Shown: positions 1 to 9,100 of the stretch, piece by piece | Numbering within the stretch: position 1 is the first letter of the stretch | Layout: the number at the start of each line of letters is the position of its first letter | Assembly: GCA_030674155.1 (NCBI GenBank) | Contig: CM060342.1 | Coordinates: forward strand, 18,724,177 to 18,744,176 | Length of the DNA stretch: 20,000 nucleotides | Reading direction: 5' to 3' | Source of the DNA: Stramonita haemastoma | Lineage: Eukaryota > Mollusca > Gastropoda > Neogastropoda > Muricidae | The notes under the pieces: model-generated | What the model was told of the DNA's origin: nothing | What the model saw: only the letters and a program-made list of their open reading frames with translations | Databases searched by the model: none | Position numbers and translations under genes: made by a program

Positions 1-125
1 AACATACCTAGCTTACATCCCAAAACTCGGAATGCGGTTACCTACATGCTGGGCGAGAACGGTGGCATACACATAATCTCATCATTGGTGAACCTTGCAG
101 CACTAGCTGAGGAACGAAAAAAAAC
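1..125 (+). mobile_element. SINE-B copy, 3' part, cut by the window edge
   Basis: The stretch matches the reverse complement of the near-complete copy at 19553-19931: a start like AACATACCTAGC, then CGGAATGCGGTTACCTACATG, then CACTAGCTGAGGAACG and an A-rich tail (117-125). It holds the conserved 3' region only; the tRNA-like head would lie left of the window. It lies in the intron downstream of exon B. Confidence 0.75.
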
Positions 126-242
126 AATGATAGTAGTAGAAGATACTATCCATACTGCTCTTTCAGTATAGATAAATCTTAACAGTATTAATTTGTGTAC
201 AAGTACAATTATTGGAAAATATTTCAGACTATATTACTTTGG

Positions 243-303
<61 letters not shown>

Positions 304-348
304 ACACACCTATATTTTTTTCAGGGTGTGAATACATAAGATACTTAC
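126..348 (-). other. Start of the intron downstream of exon B
   Basis: The sequence after the GTAAGT donor is AT-rich and, in transcript sense, becomes UG-rich at 309-244. No further exon is visible before the window ends. Confidence 0.5.
244..309. repeat. (CA)n microsatellite next to the exon B donor
   Basis: A nearly pure CA array with one interruption at 302-303. In the sense of the minus-strand gene it is (UG)n starting about 40 nt after the 5' splice site. Confidence 0.97.
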
Positions 349-830
349 CAGACGCCGGAGTTCGTCAATGTTGTCAATTTCGTCATAATTGACTTCTTCC
401 CCGTTGACCTCCTTCCTCTCTGGTGACCCCTTCCTCTCGGAATCCTCCGAATTTCTCACAGAGTTCCTCCCCTTTGAGGAAATGACATCACGATCTCGCG
501 ATTCCTCCAAACCAACACTCGTTCCAGAGTTCTTCCCCTTGGAGGAAATGACATCACCATCTACTACGACTTCCTCGGATCCAGCACTTCTCACAGAGTT
601 CCTCCCCTTTGAGGAAGTGACGTCCCGATCTCCCGCTCCCGTCAAAGGGAGACGACTCGAGAAAGAACTGGTTAGTTCCCGACTTGGGCTGATATTTCTT
701 GTGGACCTTTCCGCAGATGGTAGGAGTGTGGTAGAGGTGTTGGTAGTGGTGGTGGAGATGGAGGTGGTAAGGTCATCTTCACGGGTGGTTGGAGCCCTCT
801 TCTGGGTGGACTCTGTGCTTCTGTATCCAC
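349..830 (-). CDS. Internal exon B of the same smoothelin-like gene (Ser/Thr/Arg-rich linker with tandem repeats, then first half of an SMTN-type motif)
   Basis: The acceptor is TTCTGCATCCCCAG|GTGG behind a strong pyrimidine tract (minus strand, 831-900). The donor is CGTCTG|GTAAGT, a near-perfect consensus. The exon is 482 nt: it starts at codon position 2, so the base supplied by exon A makes a Gly codon, and it ends in phase 0. The approximately 160 residues are stop-free. They begin G-Y-R-S-T-E-S-T-Q-K-R, then a Thr/Ser-rich stretch, then three tandem units with core D-R-D-V-x-S-S-K-G-R/K-N-S, a charged Glu/Arg segment, and finally N-Y-D-E-I-D-N-I-D-E-L-R-R-L. That ending resembles the first half of a smoothelin motif (acidic, then D/E-x-L-R/x-x-L). 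The complementary plus-strand frame (389-883) is an antisense shadow with no splice context. Domain order, linker composition and phases fit smoothelin, but the linker itself is not conserved enough to prove it. Confidence 0.72.
457..650 (-). repeat. Three in-frame tandem repeats inside exon B
   Basis: Plus-strand landmarks near 457, 523 and 592 each start with (CA)CAGAGTTC.TCCCC and run through GAGGAAATGACATCAC. The spacing is 66-69 bp, always a multiple of three. The encoded units are about 22-23 residues with core D-V-x-S-S-K-G-(R/K)-N-S. The first and third units are most alike. Confidence 0.9.
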
Positions 831-985
831 CTGGGGATGCAGAACAAAGACAGAAGTGTGAACGAAGAAAAAAAGATGTATGAACAAAGAGAGAAGGAAG
901 TATGAGCTGAAATGCTTCTGAGAAATTCGTGATGGACTCGTTAACTGGTGAATGGGGTGATAGTAGGCTTTGCATGTGACTGGGT

Positions 986-1166
986 GCGCGCGCGCACACA
1001 CACAGACAAACACACATACATACATACAGACACACACACACAGAGATATATAGATATACATTCATTCATACATACATACATACATACATACATACATACA
1101 TACAGACAGACAGACAGACAGACACATATGCATGCATGCATGCATGCATGCATACATGCACACGCA
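986..1166. repeat. Compound microsatellite: (GC), (CA), (CATA), (CAGA), (TGCA)
   Basis: A run of alternating purine-pyrimidine and tetranucleotide arrays: GC at 987-996, CATA at 1065-1102, CAGA at 1102-1122 and self-complementary TGCA at 1129-1151. It lies 150-330 nt upstream of exon B in transcript sense. Confidence 0.95.
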
Positions 1167-1195
1167 TGCAACAAATAAGCAAATTTGCATAGACA

Positions 1196-1196
<1 letters not shown>

Positions 1197-1272
<76 letters not shown>
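1197..1272. repeat. (CA)n microsatellite
   Basis: An almost pure CA array of about 38 units, preceded by CGCG. It is separated from the compound array by about 30 bp of unique sequence. Confidence 0.97.
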
Positions 1273-1275
<3 letters not shown>

Positions 1276-1455
1276 GACTCTGGCATACATTCAAATTGGC
1301 ATGGTTCGTTTTTATGACCATTATTATGTTTTCTTTCTTGAAATATAAAACAACATTTTCTTATTGCTTTCGGAACGACAGAGACAAATGAACTGCGACT
1401 AATCTCCTGGTAGCTGACAGCCCGAAAAACATTGGATTTTTTTTCTAGGGGAGGC

Positions 1456-1478
1456 GGGGGGGGGGGGGGGGGGGGGGG
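1456..1478. repeat. Poly(G) tract, 23 bases
   Basis: An uninterrupted G run preceded by GGGGAGGC. It could form a quadruplex on the plus strand. Run length may be affected by sequencing error. Confidence 0.9.
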
Positions 1479-1567
1479 CGAATAACTTGTGTTTCCAACA
1501 TATTGTTCTTAAAAGATAGATCCCTTTCTTCCCAGTATGGCAAACAAATCGAACCGAATGTCAAAAC

Positions 1568-1640
1568 CCTTGGGATGAGACGATAAACCGAAGCCTCGTG
1601 TGGGAATGCACACAGATCATCTTGCACGCATGTCACAAAC
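1568..1640 (+). mobile_element. SINE-A fragment (internal part)
   Basis: The stretch matches the internal part of the copy at 9101-9483: CTTGGGATGAGAC, then ATAAACCGA, then a conserved GCAC-containing block and CTTGCACGCATGTCACAAA. Neither the tRNA-like head nor the poly(A) tail is recognisable. Confidence 0.6.
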
Positions 1641-1677
1641 TCGTTCCGTCTGAATGTAAACACACATGTGTCGTGTT

Positions 1678-1783
1678 TAGACACCATCCCGAAGCTGGTA
1701 TGCGGCTACCTAAATGGGGGGAGGGGGAAAAAGAGAGGGTAAAAACGGTCGCGTACACAACAATCTCATCATTGGTGACGAAG
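1678..1783 (+). mobile_element. SINE-B 3' part running into a GAA array
   Basis: The region CATCCCGAAGCTGGTATGCGG, GCTACCTAAATGG and AATCTCATCATTGGTGA matches the 3' part of the copy at position 1. After GGTGACGAAGAGG it passes without a break into (GAA)n. The usual A-rich tail is therefore replaced by GAA units. Confidence 0.75.
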
Positions 1784-1958
1784 AGGAAGAAGAAGAAGAA
1801 GAAGAAGAAGAAGAAGAAGAAGAAGAAGAAGAAGAAGAAGAAGAAGAAGAAGAAGAAGAAGAACAACAACAACAACAACAACAACAACAAGAAGAAGAAG
1901 AAGAAGAAGAAGAAGAAGAAAGAAGAAGAAGAAGAAGAAGAAGAAGAAGAAGAAGAAG

Positions 1959-1996
<38 letters not shown>

Positions 1997-2230
1997 GAAC
2001 AAGAGGAAGAAGAAGAAGAGGAAGAAGAAGAAGAGGAAGAAGAACAAGAAGAACAAGAACAAGGACAAGAACAAGAACTAGAAGAACAAGAAGAAGAACA
2101 AGAACAAGAAGAACAAGAACAACAACGACAACAACAACAAAAAGAAGAAGAAGAAGAAGAACAGGAACAAGAACAAGAAGAATAAGAACAAGAAGAACAA
2201 GAAGTAAAAGACGACAAAGAAGAAGAAAGA
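1776..2230. repeat. (GAA)n/(CAA)n mosaic array, about 450 bp
   Basis: An imperfect trinucleotide array: GAA-rich 1783-1862, CAA 1863-1890, GAA 1891-1960, CAA 1961-1995, then a degenerate GAA/CAA/GAG mixture to 2225. It is polypurine on the plus strand. The long Glu-, Gln- or Lys-rich frames across it are repeat translations, not genes. Confidence 0.97.
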
Positions 2231-3100
2231 TGTAACACAACTTTAAACGCAAGTGAAATGCAACAGTAAGAAATCTTATTAGCAATTTTGTTTTTACTAC
2301 ATCATTTTCGACAACGGTGTGCAGATTGCTGTTGAAAAAAGCTGGTTTGCTTTCCTTAATTTGTTTGTTTGTTGGTTGTTGCTGCTGTTTATTGTTTGTA
2401 GTTGTTGTTGTTGTTGTTTCGTCCTCTATGATATAAATCGGACAGTTCACATACGTTCCTTGATTCAGTAAAATCCTAGAGATATTGTTTTGTAGCTGCT
2501 CACCAATAATGTTTAATAGAATTAATCTGTTAAAAAAGATACACACACACTATTTGTTTGCACCCAAAGCGTTGAAAAGTCAGCTGATTCAAACATAGAG
2601 CATTTTAACGATATCATAGAGTCATTGTTTTTAATCAATCAAAGCAAACGTTGAAATACACTTTGGCACTAAATAACTGTTCAGTTGTGCTGCCTAATCA
2701 TCTTTTACAATTGGTTGGGGTTTTTTTGCATAATGGTCATAAATAGCTGTTTAAGTTTATTACCAAAACCTCTTTTTTATTTACTGTTATCGTTTTGCCC
2801 TAAAATATTTAAAATTACTCAAGAGCTATCAGAATGAATAAATAAATGATTGATAAATTTTCTATAAAGACTGGGGCCCTAATAGTCCCAAGGCTACTTG
2901 TTCATCTATTTACTTCATTGAACTTTTGCACTGGATCGCTTTAAAATGAAAGTTAGTTAATAACTGATATGCATTCGTGTGTCTCGCTTTGCCATGACTC
3001 TGCTTGGTTCCTGTAGTCCATGCTTAATAACGTCGCAGTATTTTGTGTATGTTTTGTCATTGATTCTTTGACTTGTAGAGTCCCCTAAACTGATGCTTCA
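2231..3100. other. AT-rich intron sequence, no gene seen
   Basis: The only structure is a T/G-rich stretch at 2360-2419, (TTTG)n then (TTG)n, complementary in type to the nearby (CAA)n blocks. No splice-bounded open frame and no match to the retroposon families in this window was found. Confidence 0.5.
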
Positions 3101-3102
3101 GT

Positions 3103-3179
<77 letters not shown>
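3103..3179. repeat. (CA)n microsatellite
   Basis: A pure CA array of about 38 units, bounded by GTAAA and GAGTG. Confidence 0.97.
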
Positions 3180-3183
<4 letters not shown>

Positions 3184-3758
3184 GTAAAATCTTTGCAGAA
3201 TATCGAATGAGTAAAATGCAGTCTGATAAAAAAAAAAGCAAATGTTGCCTAGTCTATGTTGTTTTTGTCATTAATTAAGTTCATGACCTTAAGGCTGGAA
3301 TATCCCAGGTCACAAAACTTTGAACCAAATAATAATTAAACTACCAAAACAAACACTTGCAAGAAAGAAAAAAAAAAAAACAACCTCAGGCCTACATTCT
3401 GGATCTCCCAACACATCCACCACACACCACACACACACACAAGAGAATGTACACACTAAAAACCAGTTTAGGCCGCAAAGGAACACTGGAGTCAGCACAA
3501 CAGGGCCATAGGAGTGTCCACAGCCCTTGCGACTGATCAGCAAATGACCAGACGGGTGCAGTCGTTGATGCGCTGGACTAGGCCTAGCCTGGCCAACAGA
3601 TGATTAGCGAGGGAGCAGAGATTTGGCACCGCCGCTGCTGTCTCCTGCCTGCTAAGCCGGTTACTTCTCCTGTAATGCACTCGCTCCTTGGCTGTGTGGG
3701 GGCTCTGCCCAGTGATATGAGTGCACTGGAGTGTGGAGTGTGGTCCAAGAGTGGCCGG

Positions 3759-3760
<2 letters not shown>
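3180..3760. other. Unassigned intron sequence
   Basis: It holds an A run at 3369-3379 and a short CA tract at 3419-3440. From about 3540 it is more GC-rich, with CAGTCGTTGATGCGCTGGAC at 3560-3579, which recalls a decayed tRNA-like SINE head; I see no B box to support that. Confidence 0.4.

Positions 3761-3826
<66 letters not shown>
3761..3826. repeat. (CT)n microsatellite
   Basis: A pure TC array of 33 units directly after GGCCGGGG. Confidence 0.97.
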
Positions 3827-3829
<3 letters not shown>

Positions 3830-4144
3830 TATGTTACGTTAGCTATTTACTGGCTTAAAACTTAAGCCTTTGCCGTCTGCTCACGCCCTTGGCAAGTTTT
3901 ATTGAGGGAGGTGTGATTGACTTTCTAAAGTCGTCAAGGGTTGCGTTACGGTTCTTTTTTTTTTCTTCTTCTTCTTCTTCCAGGTAGGAATGGGTGGCAC
4001 CTTAAATTTTGAAAACTTTGAAGTCTGTATGCTCCAAGGATTTCAGTGAGTAATGCGCGTTTGCCTATGTTGGAATGATGTAAGAATTGCCTAACGTTAA
4101 CTGCTAGTGCACAGAAAGGATATTCTTCACATCCAAATATTAGT

Positions 4145-4149
<5 letters not shown>
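3827..4149. other. Intron sequence, nothing recognised
   Basis: It contains a T run and a (CTT)n patch at 3953-3980. There is no gene or repeat family I can name. Confidence 0.5.

Positions 4150-4205
<56 letters not shown>
4150..4205. repeat. (CT)n microsatellite
   Basis: A pure TC array of about 28 units, in the same orientation as the array at 3761. Confidence 0.97.
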
Positions 4206-4207
<2 letters not shown>

Positions 4208-4662
4208 GGTTTAAACAAAATGTATCACTTTAGAAACAACGTAGCATCAATACATGAAATGAGTACAACAAGCAATGCTCATGTGAGTACTCTATCATCC
4301 ATACATATGCAAGAATGGGCTGCAGCTGAACAAATTTGCGTCAAATAGTTGAGCAATAAGATAGACAACTGTAGGTATTTAAGCTTTGTAAAAAAGAAAC
4401 AATAACAACCAAAATAACCAATGACAAAGGGGTAGATGCATCACCGAAATACAAGGCAAGACCATCGCAAGACAGGCTGTGACACTGCTTCCACCAGAAA
4501 ACAGTAGTACCACATATGATTATGATATTCAACACATGCCGTTGCAGTTCTCTCTTGTCCGTTTACTCTGCATGGATCTCAGTACGAATGTGTAGGCAAC
4601 ATCCATATAAAAACAAGTTATATAGGCATGTTTGCGCGTGTGTACAGGCGAGAACACGTGGA
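4206..4662. other. Intron sequence, nothing recognised
   Basis: Plain sequence of moderate AT content. The short open frames here have no splice context or recognisable motif. Confidence 0.5.
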
Positions 4663-4775
4663 TGCGCGCGCGCGTGTGTGTGTGTGTGTGTGTGTGCACG
4701 AGCGCGTGTGTGTGTGTGTGTGTGTGTGCACGAGCGCGCGTGTGTGTGTGCGTACGTGCGTGCGTGCTTGCGTAT
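4663..4775. repeat. Alternating (CG)/(TG)/(TGCG) tract
   Basis: GC alternation at 4663-4674, then two TG arrays separated by CACGAGCGCG, then TGCG units. It is alternating purine-pyrimidine almost throughout, with Z-DNA potential. Confidence 0.93.
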
Positions 4776-5254
4776 ATACGTGAATGTGGACATGTATGTT
4801 CTCTCTCATTGAATGCGCGGGGTATACGTGAACTCGTACATGCATAGGCACATGTGTGCTACCTGCCCCCGTCTGCATATCTTGCATGCCTTCTAGCCTC
4901 TAATTTGGCAAACACGAACGCCACTGTGCACACGTGCGTGCATACGCGTGTCCTACCTGTGTCTGTGCACACAAAAAAATGTCAGAGATTTTCTTGGTGT
5001 CTAGAAACAACAGAAAGGTGTGCCAATAGGCTACAGAAGACCAACCCACAAGAACAGTTGGCGCTGTGTGAATAAAAGTATGGTGTGGCAGGTCTACTAC
5101 TTTGCTGCCAGAACAACCCTAACCAACTGAGCCGAGTTTTTTTTTTTTAATTTTCGTTTTCATTCCCGTCTACCTGGTTCAGCTATGATGTCAGGTGTCA
5201 CAGAAAGTCTGGACGTAAATAGACAGGTTTAAAAGAGAACGATTCTCTCCCACG
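4776..5254. other. Intron sequence, nothing recognised
   Basis: It has scattered TG/CA-rich words near 4840-4960 and a T run near 5139-5148. No gene and no copy of the retroposon families is seen. Confidence 0.45.
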
Positions 5255-5330
5255 CCGAAAGTCGGATGGATAAATGCGCTGGGCCTGATTTGTCTGTCAG
5301 GCGCTTAACGGCAGCGCAACGCATTTTCGG
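5255..5330. repeat. Imperfect inverted repeat (possible hairpin or MITE remnant)
   Basis: The left arm has CCGAAA and, further in, AATGCGCTG. The right arm has CAGCGCAACGCATTTTCGG, which is complementary to the left arm with gaps. The loop is about 30 bp. The pairing is visible by eye but short. Confidence 0.4.
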
Positions 5331-5378
5331 TTCTATGATAGACAACAATAGTTGCTGTTTGAGCGTTCGACGTAAAGG

Positions 5379-5503
5379 AGAAGAAGAAGAAGAAGAAGAA
5401 GACGAAGAAGAAGAAGAAGAAGAAGAAGAAGAAGACGAAGAAGAAGAAGAAGAAGAAGAAGAAGAAGAAGAAGAAGAAGAAGAAGAAGAAGAAGAAGAAG
5501 AAG

Positions 5504-5538
<35 letters not shown>

Positions 5539-5602
5539 CGAACAACAACGAACAACAACAACAACGACGACGACGACAACAACAACAACGACAAAAAGAA
5601 GA
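5379..5602. repeat. (GAA)n then (CAA)n array
   Basis: GAA units with occasional GAC from 5379 to about 5504, CAA units 5505-5540, then a CAA/CGA/GAC mixture to 5602. The architecture matches the array at 1776-2230. Confidence 0.97.
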
Positions 5603-5625
5603 ACAAGATCAAGTATTTTCTCCCT

Positions 5626-5750
5626 GTTCCTTGGCTAGACCTCCTAGGTTGTTGTTTTTTTCTGGGGGGGGGAGGGGTTTTTTTTACCAATTGTGAGATT
5701 TCCCGTAGGCCAGCATTAAGGTAGCTGCATCACGACTTCAGGATGGGTAC
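5626..5750 (-). mobile_element. SINE-B 3' part
   Basis: Read on the minus strand it contains CATCCTGAAGTCG, GATGCAGCTACCTTAATG, AATCTCACAATTGGT and GGTCTAGCCAAGGAAC, matching the 3' part of the other SINE-B copies. An A/C-rich insert (5650-5686) interrupts it. No head is recognisable. Confidence 0.7.
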
Positions 5751-6342
5751 CTCTTTCTGGTTGTAGGACACTTCACTCTGGTAGCAGGAACCTTTTACCC
5801 TAGTGTCAGAGCGCAGACGAAGGGAAACAAGTCTTCTTTCTGCAGTCCATCTAAATCTGTTCAGTGGTTATATACCAATTCAGAAAGCGACAAGTCCCGG
5901 GTTCGAAACCTTTCCAAAGCCAGACACTTCCTATATCCAATAGGCCATAGAAGGTAATCTGGATGCGAATCTTTTGGATGATATATTGAAAGATGCCTTG
6001 TGTGCGATATGCAATTCGCACACGAAACAAAGGACTCACTGTAACCAGAGTCGTTCTTGGTAGGCCTTCAATTGTGTAAAGAAAAGCAACTCTAAACAGG
6101 GAAACAAGTACACAGGCTGACTGGGGAAAAAATTATGAATTGTGCTGTACTGCAACAATGCTTTCTTCGGGGAGACCACTAAGCATTTCACGCACAGAAA
6201 TACACCGTAACAACAAATGCTATTCAATGCACAATACAGTGTAATAATACCGTATGAGAAAAACCAAAAACGAGTTGACGGCGTAGTATTGAATGTGCAC
6301 TGCTACTAGAGTAAACTTCCTTTTTTCTGGACGGGCACTGTA
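5751..6342. other. Intron sequence with one tRNA-like head
   Basis: Around 5855-5935, GGTTATATACC, AGAAAGCGACAAG and CGGGTTCGAAACC resemble a tRNA-derived SINE head; the last is close to the pol III B-box. A relative is at 16165-16215. The rest has nothing I recognise. Confidence 0.4.
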
Positions 6343-6575
6343 TATAGCCGATCGGTTAAGTCGGCGGCCTTTTAACCCTAAAGAATTGGGACCTCACATG
6401 TAGCGAGTTCAGATCTCAGCAGCGTCTGGTGGACTAGGGGTGGACATTGTCATGATCCTCCATGTCTTCCATGTCTAGTTATTGAACACAACTGAAAGGG
6501 GCTGACTTGTTTGTTTTTTTTGTGTGTACATGCTATCAGAAGATCAAATATGCAAGAAAAAAGATCCTGTAGGCT
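6343..6575 (+). mobile_element. SINE-B 5' half (tRNA-like head plus middle region)
   Basis: The A-box-like TAGCCGATCGGTTAAG is at 6345-6360 and the B-box-like GAGTTCAGATCTC at 6405-6417. CAGCGTCTGGTGGACTAGGG follows, as in the copy at 19553-19931. A middle block, AGAAGATCAAATATGC then AGATCCTGTA, follows at 6539-6570. The conserved 3' region is absent: the copy passes directly into a LINE 3' end. The exact junction lies between about 6570 and 6592. Confidence 0.75.
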
Positions 6576-6577
6576 AA

Positions 6578-6969
6578 GTCATATCAGCATTACTCCTCTC
6601 ACGCAGTCTCTCCACTGGACTCCTGTCTCACAGAGAGTTAAGTATAAGATCAGTATCATCTGTTACAAACGACTCCACAACACAGCACAGCACCCTCCTA
6701 ACTCTGTGAAAGACTTTACCTGTACACTTCATTTCGTTCCCTCCGTTCTGCGGCTGATACCATGTGCTTACGAACATCCACATTCACCTTACCATTGGCC
6801 GTTGCTCTTTCTGTATTTCTGGTCCATCGATCTGAAAGAACCTCCCATTCTCGTTTCACCAGAAGCCCTACTCGTGGTACCATTAAATCCAGCCTCAAAA
6901 CGTACTTATTTTAAACCTAAGATATATCTTTCCTTTGCTCTCACAACACATATCTATCCCTACCTTCAA

Positions 6970-7036
<67 letters not shown>

Positions 7037-7076
7037 CGAGTGTGTGCGTGCGTGCGCGCGCGCGCGCGCGCGCGCG

Positions 7077-7107
<31 letters not shown>

Positions 7108-7108
7108 T

Positions 7109-7149
<41 letters not shown>

Positions 7150-7302
7150 ATATGTCTGTGTGCCCGCGCGCATGACCAAACTTTGTTAAAACTATTTGTA
7201 TTTGGCTGCAAGTGTAAGAATAGGTTGAATACAAGCGCTCTGATTCATTTCACAAGATAGAGCGCTATAAAAAAAAAATCCAGATATGATAATTACTGTT
7301 AT
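6578..7302 (+). mobile_element. LINE 3' end, copy 1 (reverse-transcriptase polyprotein C-terminus plus 3' UTR), frameshifted
   Basis: The frame at 6578-6672 reads I-S-I-T-P-L then S-L-H-W-T-P-V-S-Q-R-V-K-Y-K-I-S and C-Y-K-R-L-H. This is the 'LHWLPV..RI.YKI....YK.LH' block near the C-terminus of many non-LTR retrotransposon proteins. Frameshifts follow. S-F-C-I-S-G-P-S appears in one frame and [13 protein letters not shown] in another, ending at 6912-6914. The 3' UTR holds a TG tract (6972-7148) and ends with AAGCGCTCTG, GAGCGCTATAA and CCAGATATGATAATTA. It is a 5'-truncated dead copy. The clade is not determined. Confidence 0.8.
6972..7148. repeat. (TG)n with internal (CG)n and (TGCG)n, inside the LINE 3' UTR
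   Basis: Pure TG to about 7031, mixed TG/CG, CG alternation at 7054-7076, TGCG units at 7079-7108, then TG to 7148. The ORFs rich in Cys/Val or His/Thr here are repeat translations. Confidence 0.97.
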
Positions 7303-7652
7303 CCAGCATTCGTTGGGAAACAGCCACGCGATAATGATCAGCATGCACCCGATATTTCACCAGTGTCATGATTTACAGAGTGCATCACGGTTCTTTTACG
7401 AAGATTTCTTAGTCCATCTGATGTAGTGCATATGGAATATTCCTCATGTTGTGGTGGTCCGGTCCTTTAGAAAACTTAAGACCGAAAATTTAAAATCAAT
7501 TATAAAAAAGCAGATGATTTGACCTTGTCAAGTAAATAATATATAGAACGTATTGGGAAAAAAAGAATGAACGAATAACTTCAGTTTGGGTACAGTTTCT
7601 TTCTGTTTTCCTTTTGTGTGAAATTTATTTTACCACGTTTCCTTGGTAAAGC

Positions 7653-7653
<1 letters not shown>
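7303..7653. other. Intron sequence, nothing recognised
   Basis: AT-rich with no recognisable repeat or coding signal. Confidence 0.5.

Positions 7654-7698
<45 letters not shown>
7654..7698. repeat. (CT)n microsatellite
   Basis: A pure CT array of about 22 units followed by CCCCACCCACCC. Confidence 0.96.
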
Positions 7699-7700
<2 letters not shown>

Positions 7701-7867
7701 CACCCACCCTAAAGTACTCCTTTCTTTAACATTCCACACAATAATAAACAACAGGTGAACATTGCTTTCCCAGAAAACTGATAAAGCGAAAATGATTTAT
7801 GACATCCAAGGACAAAAATGGGAACAACGAGATATGGCAACGCTTGTGTGTGTTTCGGTGAAAAAAA

Positions 7868-7887
7868 GGGGGGGGGGGGGAGTGGAA

Positions 7888-7980
<93 letters not shown>
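7868..7980. repeat. Poly(G) run then interrupted (GA)n
   Basis: A 13-base G run at about 7868-7880, then GA arrays from 7889 to 7980 broken by GGAGAG and GAAGAG steps. Confidence 0.95.
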
Positions 7981-7984
<4 letters not shown>

Positions 7985-8409
7985 GCTCATTAGCGCTACG
8001 ATCCTAAGGCCTACTAGTCAGAATTTCTCCGACCACAAAACCTAGGGGTCAATAAAAGCCTGATCGCTAACCCAAACAGCATACCTGCCCGCGGTGCTTT
8101 AATGCACACATGAGTTTTGCAGTCACCGTAACCCCCCCATTAAGCTCTCCAAATCGTCGCCTCCATTAAAGGGGAAAAGTTGATTGACGTTTGCTTGTCT
8201 GCTTTGCTTCCCTCAGGCAGAAACGATGTTTTGACAACGCAGATTGGAAAATCAAGTGTTGTGTGGCTAATGTGGTTGTGACCGGCTGTGTTTGACGCTC
8301 GGCTTGTTTGACGTTTTTAGTGTTCGTTGTCCTGTCTCTAGGAGTTTTTTTTCCACTTTTTTTCTAATGTGTTGTATAGTATTGCATTTTCTATGTGTTG
8401 CCCGAGTTC
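7981..8409. other. Intron sequence, nothing recognised
   Basis: It includes T runs at 8343-8366. No repeat family or coding signal is identified. Confidence 0.5.
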
Positions 8410-8701
8410 TGGATGAATAGGTAAAGGTAAAGACTATAACCTATGTGATCGTTGAAGAACAAGTGCCTTAGCTTCTCTAGAGGCCAGCATATTGAAGGCG
8501 GCGCCCATCTCCTCTCCCTCATTGCTTTACCTTCCCTGACCCTAAAGAGGGCAGGTACCCACTGACAGCTGGGTGAACTGGGGCGACTCTACTGAAGCCA
8601 GGGCGCGCAAACGGTCACCCACCCACTTGGTAACCACGCTCAATGCTGCTTAACCTTGGCTTGGGGAGAGTGAGTGCTGTGACCACTGAGCTATCCCGTC
8701 C
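8410..8701 (-). mobile_element. SINE-C copy 1: tRNA-like head fused to 5S rRNA-like 3' half, near full length
   Basis: On the minus strand it starts GGACGGGATAGCTCAGTGG (8701-8683), very like a tRNA acceptor and D arm with A box. Then come AAGCCAAGGTTAAGCAGC (8663-8646) and TGGGTGGGTGACC (8625-8613), corresponding to the 5S rRNA A-box and C-box regions in the right order and nearly the right spacing. A body shared with the two other copies follows (CACCCAGCTG, GGGTACCTGCCCTC, GAGGGAGAGGAGATGGGCGC). The end is GGTTATAGTCTTTACCTTT. It is antisense to the copies at 13398 and 17479. Confidence 0.8.
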
Positions 8702-9100
8702 TTGATTGAACACGGAAGGTAAAACAGACAGGTTATCTTGGAAGATCACTATTCATGTCAACACGACAGTGCACTGACATCTGCATCAATTAAATAGTTC
8801 AATCAACTCCAATACTTTGTCCAGTTGCAAAAATATAGAGATCCTTTCAAATTTCTTTTAAAGGCAAATAAGCCTGGACCGTACTAAAAACGTCTGTATT
8901 TTGGCGTAATCACAGCATCTCACCCCACCCCCCCCTCCCCCAAACCCCACGAAGAAAAATAAACTTATAAGTACCAAATATTTCAAAGTGATTAGTAATC
9001 AATACAAACAGCGATACACGCAGATATTCTATGGAATAAACAATACATGCAAATGCACTGCTAATAAGGAAACTGTACCTATCCTAGGGTATACATGATG
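8702..9100. other. Intron sequence, nothing recognised
   Basis: It has a C-rich patch at 8924-8950 (CACCCC, CCCCCCTCCCCC). No other structure is seen. Confidence 0.5.

Noticed and set aside
389..883. Plus-strand frame of 164 codons opposite exon B
   Set aside because: The minus strand has consensus donor and acceptor signals and in-frame peptide repeats. The plus frame has no splice bounds and is the antisense shadow.
941..1321. Long Cys/Val and His/Thr open frames on both strands
   Set aside because: They are direct translations of (CA)n/(TG)n arrays, which contain no stop codon in any frame.
1598..2238. Glu/Gln/Lys-rich, Ser/Cys-rich and Leu/Val-rich frames of 170-280 codons
   Set aside because: They are translations of the GAA/CAA array in several frames at once, with no coding context at the edges.
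6895..7211. His/Thr- and Cys/Val-rich frames over the TG tract
   Set aside because: They are repeat translations inside the LINE 3' UTR.
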